Shown here: piece by piece, positions 25,850 through 32,495 of the stretch
Layout: every line of letters begins with the position of its first letter
Position numbering within the stretch: the stretch's first letter is position 1
Origin: Cyclobacterium plantarum
GTDB lineage: Bacteria > Bacteroidota > Bacteroidia > Cytophagales > Cyclobacteriaceae
DNA: 32,495 nt
Reading direction: 5' to 3'
Assembly (NCBI RefSeq): GCF_011290685.1
Contig: NZ_JAANYN010000020.1
Span: 1 to 32,495 of the forward strand
Made by a program: the position numbers and the translations under genes
The notes under the pieces: generated by a model
What the model saw: the letters and a program-made list of their open reading frames with translations, nothing else
What the model was told of the DNA's origin: nothing
Database searches by the model: none

Positions 25850-26452
25850 TCAACCTTTTTTATCAACCGGACTGTTCGGGCTGCCAATCAATTCCAGTGA
25901 GGTAATAGCCGTCCATCCAAAAACGATTCCAAACACCAATCGATGAGTAAGGGGCATTGACCACCAACCAAGGACAAAACCAAGCATTGAAAGCACCAGA
26001 ACAATGGCGGTGAAATTTGCTCTTTTCCGTACTCTTTTTTCTAAATGTGGATTGTATCCCAACCGGGATAGTCCGAATAGCCAAAAAGCAAGTCCAAAAC
26101 AAATAACCACAATATGTGCCTTCGAGACTGCGTTATCTGAAACGTCCATATCCATCGGAATGGCTGTCAAGGCAAAGCCTATCCCAAAAAGAGATAACAA
26201 TACCGCTAGCAACCTGTCACTTAATAACAAACCATACAGCATTCCAAAGGCAAAAAGCAACCCACCGACCAGCACAAAGCCGGTTAAATTCCACCATAGC
26301 GCATTTGGCTCTCCTATTGCCCCAAGTTTACTTACAAAGTCGTTTAAATAACTAAATTCTTTATTTGCTGCTCCGAATAGCACCAATGCACCTAGCAGTA
26401 TTCCAACAGCCACTAATCCGATATAGCCAACAATCGCTCTATTCGGCTTCAT
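25850..26452 (-). CDS. DUF998-type integral membrane protein
   Basis: A 200-residue protein with six predicted membrane helices (about residues 9-27, 53-77, 82-99, 110-128, 147-165, 170-187). The sequence NDFVSKLGAIGEPNALWWNLTGF after helix 1 is the typical DUF998 signature (a conserved LS-x-LG...P...N block). Function of the family is unknown. The spacers on either side (85 and 187 nt) suggest it is transcribed independently. Confidence 0.78.
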   Translation of the reverse strand: MKPNRAIVGYIGLVAVGILLGALVLFGAANKEFSYLNDFVSKLGAIGEPNALWWNLTGFVLVGGLLFAFGMLYGLLLSDRLLAVLLSLFGIGFALTAIPMDMDVSDNAVSKAHIVVICFGLAFWLFGLSRLGYNPHLEKRVRKRANFTAIVLVLSMLGFVLGWWSMPLTHRLVFGIVFGWTAITSLELIGSPNSPVDKKG

Positions 26453-26639
26453 ATTACTAAAAGGGGTTTGTGAAAATCAACCCTAAGGTAGTAAAACGGC
26501 CGCGAATTTAGGACATATCCTGCTTACATTTGACGGAGGACTACCCGGCTTCTGCCACGATTCAGGAAATAATGGTGCTTCCACAGTACATAGGGAGGGG
26601 TAACACTATTTTCCACAGCTAAATGGACAATTCATTCTT

Positions 26640-27149
26640 TTATGCTCTTTCCGGGATGTCCAGATTAGCACCCAAATTAAACGCTAAACGTTTTGCCTGC
26701 TCAACTGCCCTGGTTCTATTCGTATAAATGAAGGAAAACAAGGGAGTAGCATCACTCCCACACATCGCTAGCACAAACTCAGTAACGCTTCCCGTAAGCG
26801 TTGGACTAATTCCATTGGGCGTGTTGGTCTGAAGATAGGTGGTTGCAATTACTTTTACGGTGTGAATGCCAGGAAGACTGGCCCATTCACCAAATTTAAA
26901 TCCACAGACAGATACATATGTTTTCCATTTTCCTCCTGTAATATCAATAAGCGTCCCTTTGTAAGTAGTGACAATCAGTAGCCCTAGCAGCAGGGCTCCT
27001 ACTCCTACTCCGTATAACTTTTCCAGAGAAGCCTGTTCCTCCATAACGAGTGGACTCACTAAGGCAACCAAGCCTGCAACTATCAGCAGCGAGCCCAAAA
27101 GGTGGGGACCTGCAAACAGCTTTCTTCTTTTAAAGTTGAATCTTTTCAT
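26640..27149 (-). CDS. Hypothetical two-helix membrane protein, about 169 aa
   Basis: Unrecognised. A basic N-terminus (KRFNFKRRKLFAG) precedes two membrane helices (about residues 14-33 and 44-61). A soluble beta-rich domain follows (TLIDITGGKWKTYVSVCGFK, then FSFIYTNRTRAVEQAKRLAF), suggesting a bacterial PH-like or small sensor domain. I chose ATG 27149; an ATG at 27242 would extend it over a neighbouring gene remnant with an unlikely sequence, and ATG 27167 is also possible. It lies 187 nt before the DUF998 start; that 187-nt spacer holds nothing recognisable. Confidence 0.62.
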   Translation of the reverse strand: MKRFNFKRRKLFAGPHLLGSLLIVAGLVALVSPLVMEEQASLEKLYGVGVGALLLGLLIVTTYKGTLIDITGGKWKTYVSVCGFKFGEWASLPGIHTVKVIATTYLQTNTPNGISPTLTGSVTEFVLAMCGSDATPLFSFIYTNRTRAVEQAKRLAFNLGANLDIPERA

Positions 27150-27168
27150 CGTAAGTCCGCTTTCCATT

Positions 27169-27381
27169 TCAGGTGTGGTTTTCAATCTTCGTCGAAGGCA
27201 ACAACCTGGAATCCTCGAGGGCTGCGCTTCGGTGTCCTGCATTTTTTAAGTAATCTTCACTGTTGGCAAATCCCATAAATTTCGAAACCGATTTGTGCTC
27301 AACCAGCAAGATCGCATCCCATTTTTCCAGGTCAACCCATGCAATCCGGTTGGACCAGCGCTCACTGACAAACGCAACCAA
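27169..27381 (-). pseudogene. C-terminal remnant of a DUF1330-type protein
   Basis: A minus-strand frame of 70 codons reads WDAILLVEHKSVSKFMGF then AGHRSAALEDSRLLPS. These match the C-terminal half of DUF1330 proteins, where a WDxxxLVxYPSxxxF block is followed by HRTAALxDSRLI. The N-terminal half is absent: an in-frame TAG lies two codons before the first possible start (TTG) and the previous gene's stop is just upstream. I read this as a truncated gene. Its last codons run toward the start of the following membrane protein gene. Confidence 0.68.
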
Positions 27382-27393
27382 AAGCTACTTCAG

Positions 27394-27858
27394 TTAGTGT
27401 TCAATTTCCACGTCGAGTTGCCTTCCCTCTTCCGCCGCTTTTTTATCCAAACCGGTACCGATCGCCAGACCCAGGGCCAGTCCAAGTGGCAAACCTATGC
27501 CTAAAAAAGCCATATTCCCTAGGCTAATGCCAAAAGCTGCTCCAAGAGGAATCCCGAATGCAGCCATACCAACAGCCAGCCAGGTATTTCGATAGTGATT
27601 TTTGATGACCAGTTTCGACTCTTTCTCGATTTCTTCAAGAATAGCAGATTGCGATTTTCTTAGTTGTTTTTTCAATTGCTTTTCTGATCCGGAAACAGAG
27701 TTAATTTTATCAATTTCCCTATTAATAGCAATTACTGATTTCTCAGGAAGATCTTTTCTTCTCAATTCAGCCAACAGTTTATTGAATTGAGCGAGTGCTT
27801 TGGTTAGCTTGGGATGCTGATCCCTCTCTGGTATCTTCGTCAGTTCATTTAGTTGCAT
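27394..27858 (-). CDS. Hypothetical protein with coiled coil and glycine-zipper membrane region
   Basis: Unrecognised, 154 residues. The first 85 residues are charged and helical, probably coiled coil (KQLKKQLRKSQSAILEEIEK). Two closely spaced glycine-rich hydrophobic segments follow (about residues 95-112 and 115-136: AFGIPLGAAFGISLGNMAFL, then GLPLGLALGLAIGTGLD), with GxxxG spacing typical of helix packing. A short acidic tail follows. The ends are intact. It lies about 100 nt downstream of the DJ-1-type gene. Membrane anchoring through a tight hairpin is inferred. Confidence 0.65.
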   Translation of the reverse strand: MQLNELTKIPERDQHPKLTKALAQFNKLLAELRRKDLPEKSVIAINREIDKINSVSGSEKQLKKQLRKSQSAILEEIEKESKLVIKNHYRNTWLAVGMAAFGIPLGAAFGISLGNMAFLGIGLPLGLALGLAIGTGLDKKAAEEGRQLDVEIEH

Positions 27859-27960
27859 CTATCCAGTTTTTTTCAAATCCGCGAATAAATTTCCAACAAA
27901 TGGGAATAATGCCTCATTGGTATTCCGACAGTCCAACTGGCTGTTGATGGCCTACACATG

Positions 27961-28677
27961 TTATTCGGCAATAAAGCTATCATTATCCTTATCTTCAATC
28001 CAATTGTATTCAATTTCGAACGCAACATTTCGGGCAAATTCGATTCCATGCCTGTCTGCCAAAAACCCCAGGGCCATGTCCATACCAGCACTCACACCTG
28101 AAGAAGTGTAATATTTGTCATCCACTTTCCAACGTGCCTTTTTGTCCCAATTCACATTCGGACCCATTGATTCCACCCAGGAAAATGCCCGTTTATTCGT
28201 AGTGGCCTGCCTGCCATCCAAAAGACCGGACCTGGCAAGCAGCGCACTTCCCGTACAGACTGTCAATACATAGCTGCTCGCACCAGCTTTTTCCTTTATC
28301 TGCCCGATAAGCGATGGATTATCCACCTCCTTGCGCGTGCCCATGCCCCCTGGTATCAGTAGCAGGTAAGGATTAGCAGAAACCGTCTCCAATTTTTCGG
28401 TCAGGACTGATACCCCGTGTTTATTCTCAATTATCCCTCCATCAAGTGAATAGAATTTCAATGTATACAGGTCCGTAAGCCTTCCAAAAATTTCTACCGG
28501 ACCGAATACGTCCAGTGTTTCGTAATTGTCGAAAAGTAAAAAGGCAATTTCCATGGGATTACTTTTTGAGTCTTCAGTTATTTTTTCCTGGGCGAAAGAA
28601 CCGCCACTTGCGAAAATGGACAGGGCTACCATCCGTAGCTGCGGCAATAAAATGCCAGATTTTACAATTGCTTTCAT
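27961..28677 (-). CDS. Exported DJ-1/PfpI-family protein
   Basis: A 238-residue protein of the DJ-1/PfpI class I glutamine-amidotransferase-like superfamily. A signal peptide is likely at the N-terminus (about residues 1-30, ending SGGSFAQE). The core shows IAFLLFDNYETLDVFGPVE, LLIPGGMGTRKE, the nucleophile elbow VLTVCTGSALLARSGLLDG (catalytic cysteine), and ATTNKRAFSWVE, followed by YYTSSGVSAGMDMALGFLA. The wording is closest to the isocyanide-hydratase-like and transcription-regulator-like branch, but export argues against a regulator. Catalytic role unknown. Upstream (28678-28760) no promoter motif is clear. Confidence 0.85.
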   Translation of the reverse strand: MKAIVKSGILLPQLRMVALSIFASGGSFAQEKITEDSKSNPMEIAFLLFDNYETLDVFGPVEIFGRLTDLYTLKFYSLDGGIIENKHGVSVLTEKLETVSANPYLLLIPGGMGTRKEVDNPSLIGQIKEKAGASSYVLTVCTGSALLARSGLLDGRQATTNKRAFSWVESMGPNVNWDKKARWKVDDKYYTSSGVSAGMDMALGFLADRHGIEFARNVAFEIEYNWIEDKDNDSFIAE

Positions 28678-28761
28678 ACTTGATTTGTTAGTGGTTCTGA
28701 TTGGTAAATTAGTGAAAACAATTGATGAAAGGGTGTTCCATGGAAATTAAACGCCATTTCC

Positions 28762-28912
28762 GGGTACTTGGTAACGGTAAATTGTATGAGTAATGGCAGA
28801 TTGCGAAGAGTAATTTCCTGTCAAACCGCTACGCAGTTTAAACGGGTTACAAGCCTTGATATTTACCACTTTCCCTGCCATTACTTGTACAAAATGTTGT
28901 GCAACGTTTCTT
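28762..28912. repeat. Intergenic element bounded by an 18-bp imperfect inverted repeat (cassette-like)
   Basis: TTGTATGAGTAATGGCAG (28782-28799) is matched by the complement of CTGCCATTACTTGTACAA (28875-28892), with two mismatches in 18 bp. About 75 nt separate the arms. The outer flanks are TAACGGTAA on the left and TGTTGTGCAACGTTT on the right, the latter ending just before the helicase stop codon. This arrangement resembles attC-like or cassette-associated hairpins I know from Bacteroidota genomes, but canonical attC core boxes (GTTRRRY/RYYYAAC) are not evident. No T tract follows, so a terminator is unlikely. Confidence 0.55.
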
Positions 28913-28913
28913 A

Positions 28914-31898
28914 TTATCTGAATTTTAATAGTTGTATAAATCGAACAACCTTGTTAAATGCAATAGATGGAATTCCATCTGATAAATCCGCTATAATTAT
29001 TTCTTCTTGTTCAAGTATCGCAATAGCTAACTCCTTTGCATTTTCAACCTCAATTACCATGTTTTGAAGAGTTTTACTAAGATGAAGTACTGCAACTCTA
29101 TCGGTTAACCCTAATTCATAGAGAAATAATTTCATATTTGAATCAATACCATACTGCAAAAACAATGGCCAATTGAATATTAGTGAGTCTGGCACATATT
29201 CCTTGTCTTTAGCTATTTTAATACGTATAACAGAGGATGCAAGTGATTGTAAATTATAGGCAAGAAGGTTGTTTATTAAGCGAATTATCTTGTATACCTC
29301 TGTATTAAAGTCATGAGCTATTTGACTATACCAGTTACCTTCCATCCAAAGTCTTAATGCTTTGAGGACATCCTCATTTGATAGCTCATTTCCTTCTTTC
29401 ATCGTCCAAGCATTGAACTGTTGAAGTGCATTTTGAAATTCTTTGGATGAAAGTAGTCCATCTATTATCAAATAGTTTATCCAATCCTCGTCTAAAGGTG
29501 AATTGAATTCCTTTGTCCAAACCTCATTTTCAAAATCAAAAATTTCAGTTATTGATTTGAAACTCCTAAGAGAAGTTCCAGATAGCCGAATTTCTGCAAA
29601 GGTCCCTTCTTCAATATAACTTCTTATTTTATTGGCACGTAATTGAAATATCTGTTCTTGCGTTTTCTTTTCATCTTCAGTTGCCTGATGATAGCTTAAT
29701 GTATTTGATAGCATGTTACCAACTGCTTGCTCTAGGTCTTCTGGGTCAATATCTTCAGATAGTAGGTCAATGAGTGAAATATCAATTGAATCCAACCATT
29801 GAAGAAATTCTTCATTTTGTGCATCAAGGATTTCATTAGTAAGTTTAATTCCTTTACGACTCAAAACGCCAGTAATATCACTTACTAGATTGTATAGCAT
29901 CCCATAAACCTCTTCCACTCCTTTGTCAAGAATCAATTGTTTAACGATATCTTTGTCCCGTGCATGTGGAACAATTATTAAACCTTTGGTTTCTTTTCCA
30001 GCACGACCAGCTCTACCAACTAAGTTTTTTAAACTTCGAACAGACATTTCCTTAAGAGCATTTCCATCATAACGCTGTGTGGAGTGCAAAACCATTGTAC
30101 GAATAGGAAGATTTACCCCTTCAGCCAAGGTTGTATTACAGACTACTAGCTTTATTTTTTCATCTCGTAAAGCATTTTCTACTACTTCGCGAACGTCTTG
30201 AGGAAGGTCTCCATGATGAAAAAGTGCTCCTACTTGAACCAATCTGGTAAGCAAGTAATCTTGTCCAAAAACTTCACTGAAATATTCCTGAAGATTTGTT
30301 GATAGCATTGCATCTGCATAATTGAGAGGATTATTAACAAGAATATGTTCATTGACCTGCCTTATTATCTCTTCACATAAATCTTCAACACCACGATGTC
30401 CTCGCTTTTCAGTTGTAAATAATGCCACAGCACCTGAAGGGAGTGCTCGTAATGCAGTAGCAACTGAAACGCTTTTGATTGCTGTTGTTGATTTCAGTTC
30501 TTCTTCCTTTTTATATTTTAAAGAATCTGAAACTAAGTATTTGAACAAATCATAGCGTTGCGGATAACTTGAAAGAGGATTAACAATCAGATTGTAATTA
30601 CCTTTCGTAGCTTTTTCCAAAAACCCATATTCGAGTTGAGTTGGTCTGTAGTCTGATTCAATAACTGTTTCATCTGAACCGCCTAACCAGCTATTAATAG
30701 TGCTGATATTGGGAATTATGGCAGAAATAAAGACGAACCTTCTACCTGGCTTATCATGAGATTTAAGCCTTGATAGCAATAACTCATAGCTTAACCCTCT
30801 CTGTTCATCATCAAGTAAATGACCTTCATCACAAATTATCGTATCAAATGTGTCAAGAATCTCAGGTAATGCATCTTCAACAGCCAACATTTTTTCAGGC
30901 GTTGAAACCAATAGGCTTACGGACTCTATTGCCCCTCGCTCATCAGTACTTGGCAAATGTCCACCATAAATACTCTTAGTAGAAATACCCAACCTTCGAA
31001 GATGAGTCCCCATGCTTTGATTCAATTCAGCAGCAAGGGACCGAAACGGTGCCAAGTATAGTGTCCTGTGTTCTGGGTTTATTTTCCATGAATTATAGAT
31101 TACTAATTCACTTATAGCAGTTTTTCCTGCGCTTGTTGGCATTTGAAGTGAAATAGTTTGCTCACTTAAAACTCCAGAAGTTAAAGCTCGTTTTTGAGAA
31201 GGAAAGAAACTCCAAAAAGGTACAGAACGTTTAATACAATACCTTACAAAAGGCTTCCAATGCTCTCTATCATCTTTATACTTTAACAAATCGAACCAGA
31301 TATTATCTCTTTGAAATTTCTTTAGGATTGCCAAAGCAAGTATACAAGAGTGGTAACTTTCAGCATTATTTTCTTCCAAACTAATTTGATTATTTATTTC
31401 TCTCTCTAATGCTTTTAACTGTTCGTCTTCTCCATCAGATAAAAAACTTTGAAGTTGCAGCCCAAACTCGTTATCTAAATTTATTTTACGAGCTAGAAAT
31501 CCAATTATAAATTTATCTGTAATAGATTCATAATCTGCCTCATTAAATTTGCGTGCTAGTAATAAAGCAGATGCAGAAAAGTCAGATAAATAATACATGC
31601 CTGATGCATATAACATATTGTCATGAAAACTAATTCCTTGAAATGTTTCTCGTTTACCTTCTAGCGAAAAAATAACTAAACCACTACCTATAGCAAGTAT
31701 ATCTTTCTTTTGCTCTTCTGAAAATTTGTTTTGTTTCAATACGTCAAATGCTCTACAAAACAAGGTGATATAAAAATCATCAAAAATTGGGAGGAATGAA
31801 TAATTCGCACGATCATCTTTAGGCAAGTCAAAATCTTTAAATGCTTGCCAAGATTCCGATTGTGCAATCCAAAGGTTCAATTGTTTGGTTAGACTCAT
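28914..31898 (-). CDS. Ski2-like superfamily 2 helicase, probable HamB (Hachiman defence)
   Basis: A 994-residue helicase. About 235 residues of helical N-terminal region precede the motor. The motor motifs are FFPSQKRAL (Q-like, about 231), PTSAGKT (motif I, 254-260), APFRSLAAEL (Ia), STPEKM (Ib), DEGH (II, 357-360), SAIIP (III, 392-396), TLAEGVNLP (V, 590-598), and LVGRAGRAGK (VI, 626-635). The DEGH box and the GRAGRAGK motif place it with Ski2/Mer3-type SF2 enzymes. The last 350 residues lack known motifs. The start overlaps the stop of the upstream nuclease-like gene (ATGA, 31898-31895), implying coupling. Nuclease-then-Ski2 helicase is the HamA-HamB order of the Hachiman anti-phage system. 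Visibly AT-richer than the rest of the window, pointing to transfer. Confidence 0.8.
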   Translation of the reverse strand: MSLTKQLNLWIAQSESWQAFKDFDLPKDDRANYSFLPIFDDFYITLFCRAFDVLKQNKFSEEQKKDILAIGSGLVIFSLEGKRETFQGISFHDNMLYASGMYYLSDFSASALLLARKFNEADYESITDKFIIGFLARKINLDNEFGLQLQSFLSDGEDEQLKALEREINNQISLEENNAESYHSCILALAILKKFQRDNIWFDLLKYKDDREHWKPFVRYCIKRSVPFWSFFPSQKRALTSGVLSEQTISLQMPTSAGKTAISELVIYNSWKINPEHRTLYLAPFRSLAAELNQSMGTHLRRLGISTKSIYGGHLPSTDERGAIESVSLLVSTPEKMLAVEDALPEILDTFDTIICDEGHLLDDEQRGLSYELLLSRLKSHDKPGRRFVFISAIIPNISTINSWLGGSDETVIESDYRPTQLEYGFLEKATKGNYNLIVNPLSSYPQRYDLFKYLVSDSLKYKKEEELKSTTAIKSVSVATALRALPSGAVALFTTEKRGHRGVEDLCEEIIRQVNEHILVNNPLNYADAMLSTNLQEYFSEVFGQDYLLTRLVQVGALFHHGDLPQDVREVVENALRDEKIKLVVCNTTLAEGVNLPIRTMVLHSTQRYDGNALKEMSVRSLKNLVGRAGRAGKETKGLIIVPHARDKDIVKQLILDKGVEEVYGMLYNLVSDITGVLSRKGIKLTNEILDAQNEEFLQWLDSIDISLIDLLSEDIDPEDLEQAVGNMLSNTLSYHQATEDEKKTQEQIFQLRANKIRSYIEEGTFAEIRLSGTSLRSFKSITEIFDFENEVWTKEFNSPLDEDWINYLIIDGLLSSKEFQNALQQFNAWTMKEGNELSNEDVLKALRLWMEGNWYSQIAHDFNTEVYKIIRLINNLLAYNLQSLASSVIRIKIAKDKEYVPDSLIFNWPLFLQYGIDSNMKLFLYELGLTDRVAVLHLSKTLQNMVIEVENAKELAIAILEQEEIIIADLSDGIPSIAFNKVVRFIQLLKFR

Positions 31899-32495
31899 TG
31901 TAAGTGGTTTAGCATTGCGTTATAAGTTTCTTCATATGCACTTTTAAGCTCTCGCATACTGATAACAGAAACTTCTATTTCATCATCATCCTTTTGAGTT
32001 TCCTTAGCTATTTCATCTTCAACAAGGTCATGATCTATGATGGCAATTGCATGAAATTTCTTATGATAAGTAGGGTTTTCGTCAAGAAATCGGTAACGAT
32101 TTATTGCCTCTCGCAATCGAGGTTTTCCATCTGTAGCAAGCCTATCGTGTATCCAATTAAGTGTTTTAGCCAGACGTTTTGTCTTATCATCTAATGCGCC
32201 ATTTATGGCATTTTGTATTGGTGCTGAATTACTTGCAGTAGCTTTCATTTTTGACTCTACCACTTCAATTCTATCATTATCCGAAGGCGTATGTTCATGA
32301 CGATGAAATACGACCACATCAGAACCGTGACAGGGTTTATTTTTATCCCCTTTCCATCGCCATTTTCGAGGACCGACAAACCAAATTCCGTCTTGTTGAC
32401 CCTTGTTTTTTAATAAAATAATTGAACAAGGCACTTTTTCAATAACTAAAAAGCAGGTATATTGACAGCGTAAGCAGAAAGTTATGGAAAAGCGG
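31895..32495 (-). CDS. PD-(D/E)XK nuclease-like protein, probable HamA (partial at window edge)
   Basis: The upstream (N-terminal) part runs off the right edge: the frame stays open from GTG 32434 to 32495 with no stop, so the true start is outside the window. In the visible 199 or so codons a PD-(D/E)XK-type core is seen: GSDVVVF (candidate metal-binding Asp, residue 39 from the GTG) and, about 20 residues later, RIEVVESKMKA (Glu-x-Lys, residues 60-62). Helical segments follow (NAINGALDDKTKRLAKTLNW) and then HAIAIIDHDLVED. The D...ExK layout and position directly before a Ski2-like helicase fit HamA (DUF1837). A different helicase-associated nuclease is the main alternative. Coupled to the helicase by a 4-nt overlap. 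Confidence 0.62.
   Translation of the reverse strand, partial: RFSITFCLRCQYTCFLVIEKVPCSIILLKNKGQQDGIWFVGPRKWRWKGDKNKPCHGSDVVVFHRHEHTPSDNDRIEVVESKMKATASNSAPIQNAINGALDDKTKRLAKTLNWIHDRLATDGKPRLREAINRYRFLDENPTYHKKFHAIAIIDHDLVEDEIAKETQKDDDEIEVSVISMRELKSAYEETYNAMLNHLQ

Noticed and set aside
26453-26639. Possible gene remnant in the 187-nt spacer between the DUF998 and two-helix membrane protein genes
   Set aside because: All frames are short or interrupted, and no family could be recognised; only a small AGGA/TCCT palindrome is present.
27859-27960. Second cassette-type hairpin behind the DJ-1-type gene
   Set aside because: Only a 6-bp GGAATA/TATTCC pairing was found, with no long inverted repeat like the one at 28.8 kb.
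28762-28912. Calling a canonical integron attC site
   Set aside because: The inverted repeat is clear, but the GTTRRRY and RYYYAAC core boxes are not present in the expected places and no integrase is in the window.
1-32495. rRNA, tRNA, CRISPR arrays, transposases or phage structural genes
   Set aside because: Looked for on both strands; no tRNA cloverleaf, regularly spaced direct repeats or transposase/integrase motifs were seen.

Overview
The window looks like a chromosomal segment from a member of the Bacteroidota, most likely order Cytophagales (Cyclobacteriaceae-like). This rests on gene content: a single-cysteine L32, exported DUF5107/TPR and cytochrome-c/FG-GAP proteins, many lineage-type hypothetical proteins, and occasional TAnnTTTG-type -7 boxes. 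No rRNA, tRNA, CRISPR array or transposase gene was found.

About 0-9.6 kb is mostly minus-strand housekeeping. It holds prfB (peptide chain release factor 2, with an intact programmed +1 frameshift), a small membrane protein, ilvE, an ATP:cob(I)alamin adenosyltransferase, a LolD/MacB-type ABC ATPase, a large membrane-TPR protein, gatC, plsC and an NfeD-family membrane serine protease. The last four of these are packed with 1-4 nt overlaps or short gaps. About 9.7-16 kb is mostly plus-strand. It holds a LysM/RlpA-like envelope protein, pdxA, the DUF177-rpmF pair, a minus-strand helical-repeat protein, and a short 2-isopropylmalate synthase ending at a strong terminator.

About 16-25 kb is rich in exported proteins. 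It holds an amidohydrolase plus Tat-exported metallophosphoesterase pair, an ArsC/Spx-like reductase, a DUF4168-like secreted protein, a 1038-residue DUF5107-TPR protein, and a convergent protein with a CxxCH heme site and FG-GAP calcium loops. Behind that last gene lies a truncated internal piece of L-serine dehydratase.

About 25-28.9 kb is an accessory stretch of small minus-strand genes (a HEAT-like protein, DUF998, two small membrane proteins, a DJ-1/PfpI-type protein). It also holds a second gene remnant (C-terminal half of a DUF1330-type protein) and a possible intergenic repeat.

From 28.9 kb to the right edge the DNA becomes visibly AT-richer. It encodes a translationally coupled pair: a PD-(D/E)XK nuclease-like protein (cut by the window edge) followed by a 994-residue Ski2-like superfamily 2 helicase. 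Architecture, order and coupling match a Hachiman-type (HamA-HamB) anti-phage system, but this is inferred from motifs alone. Directly at the helicase stop codon sits a roughly 150-bp element bounded by an 18-bp imperfect inverted repeat. It resembles intergenic cassette-type hairpins and may mark how the defence module was inserted.
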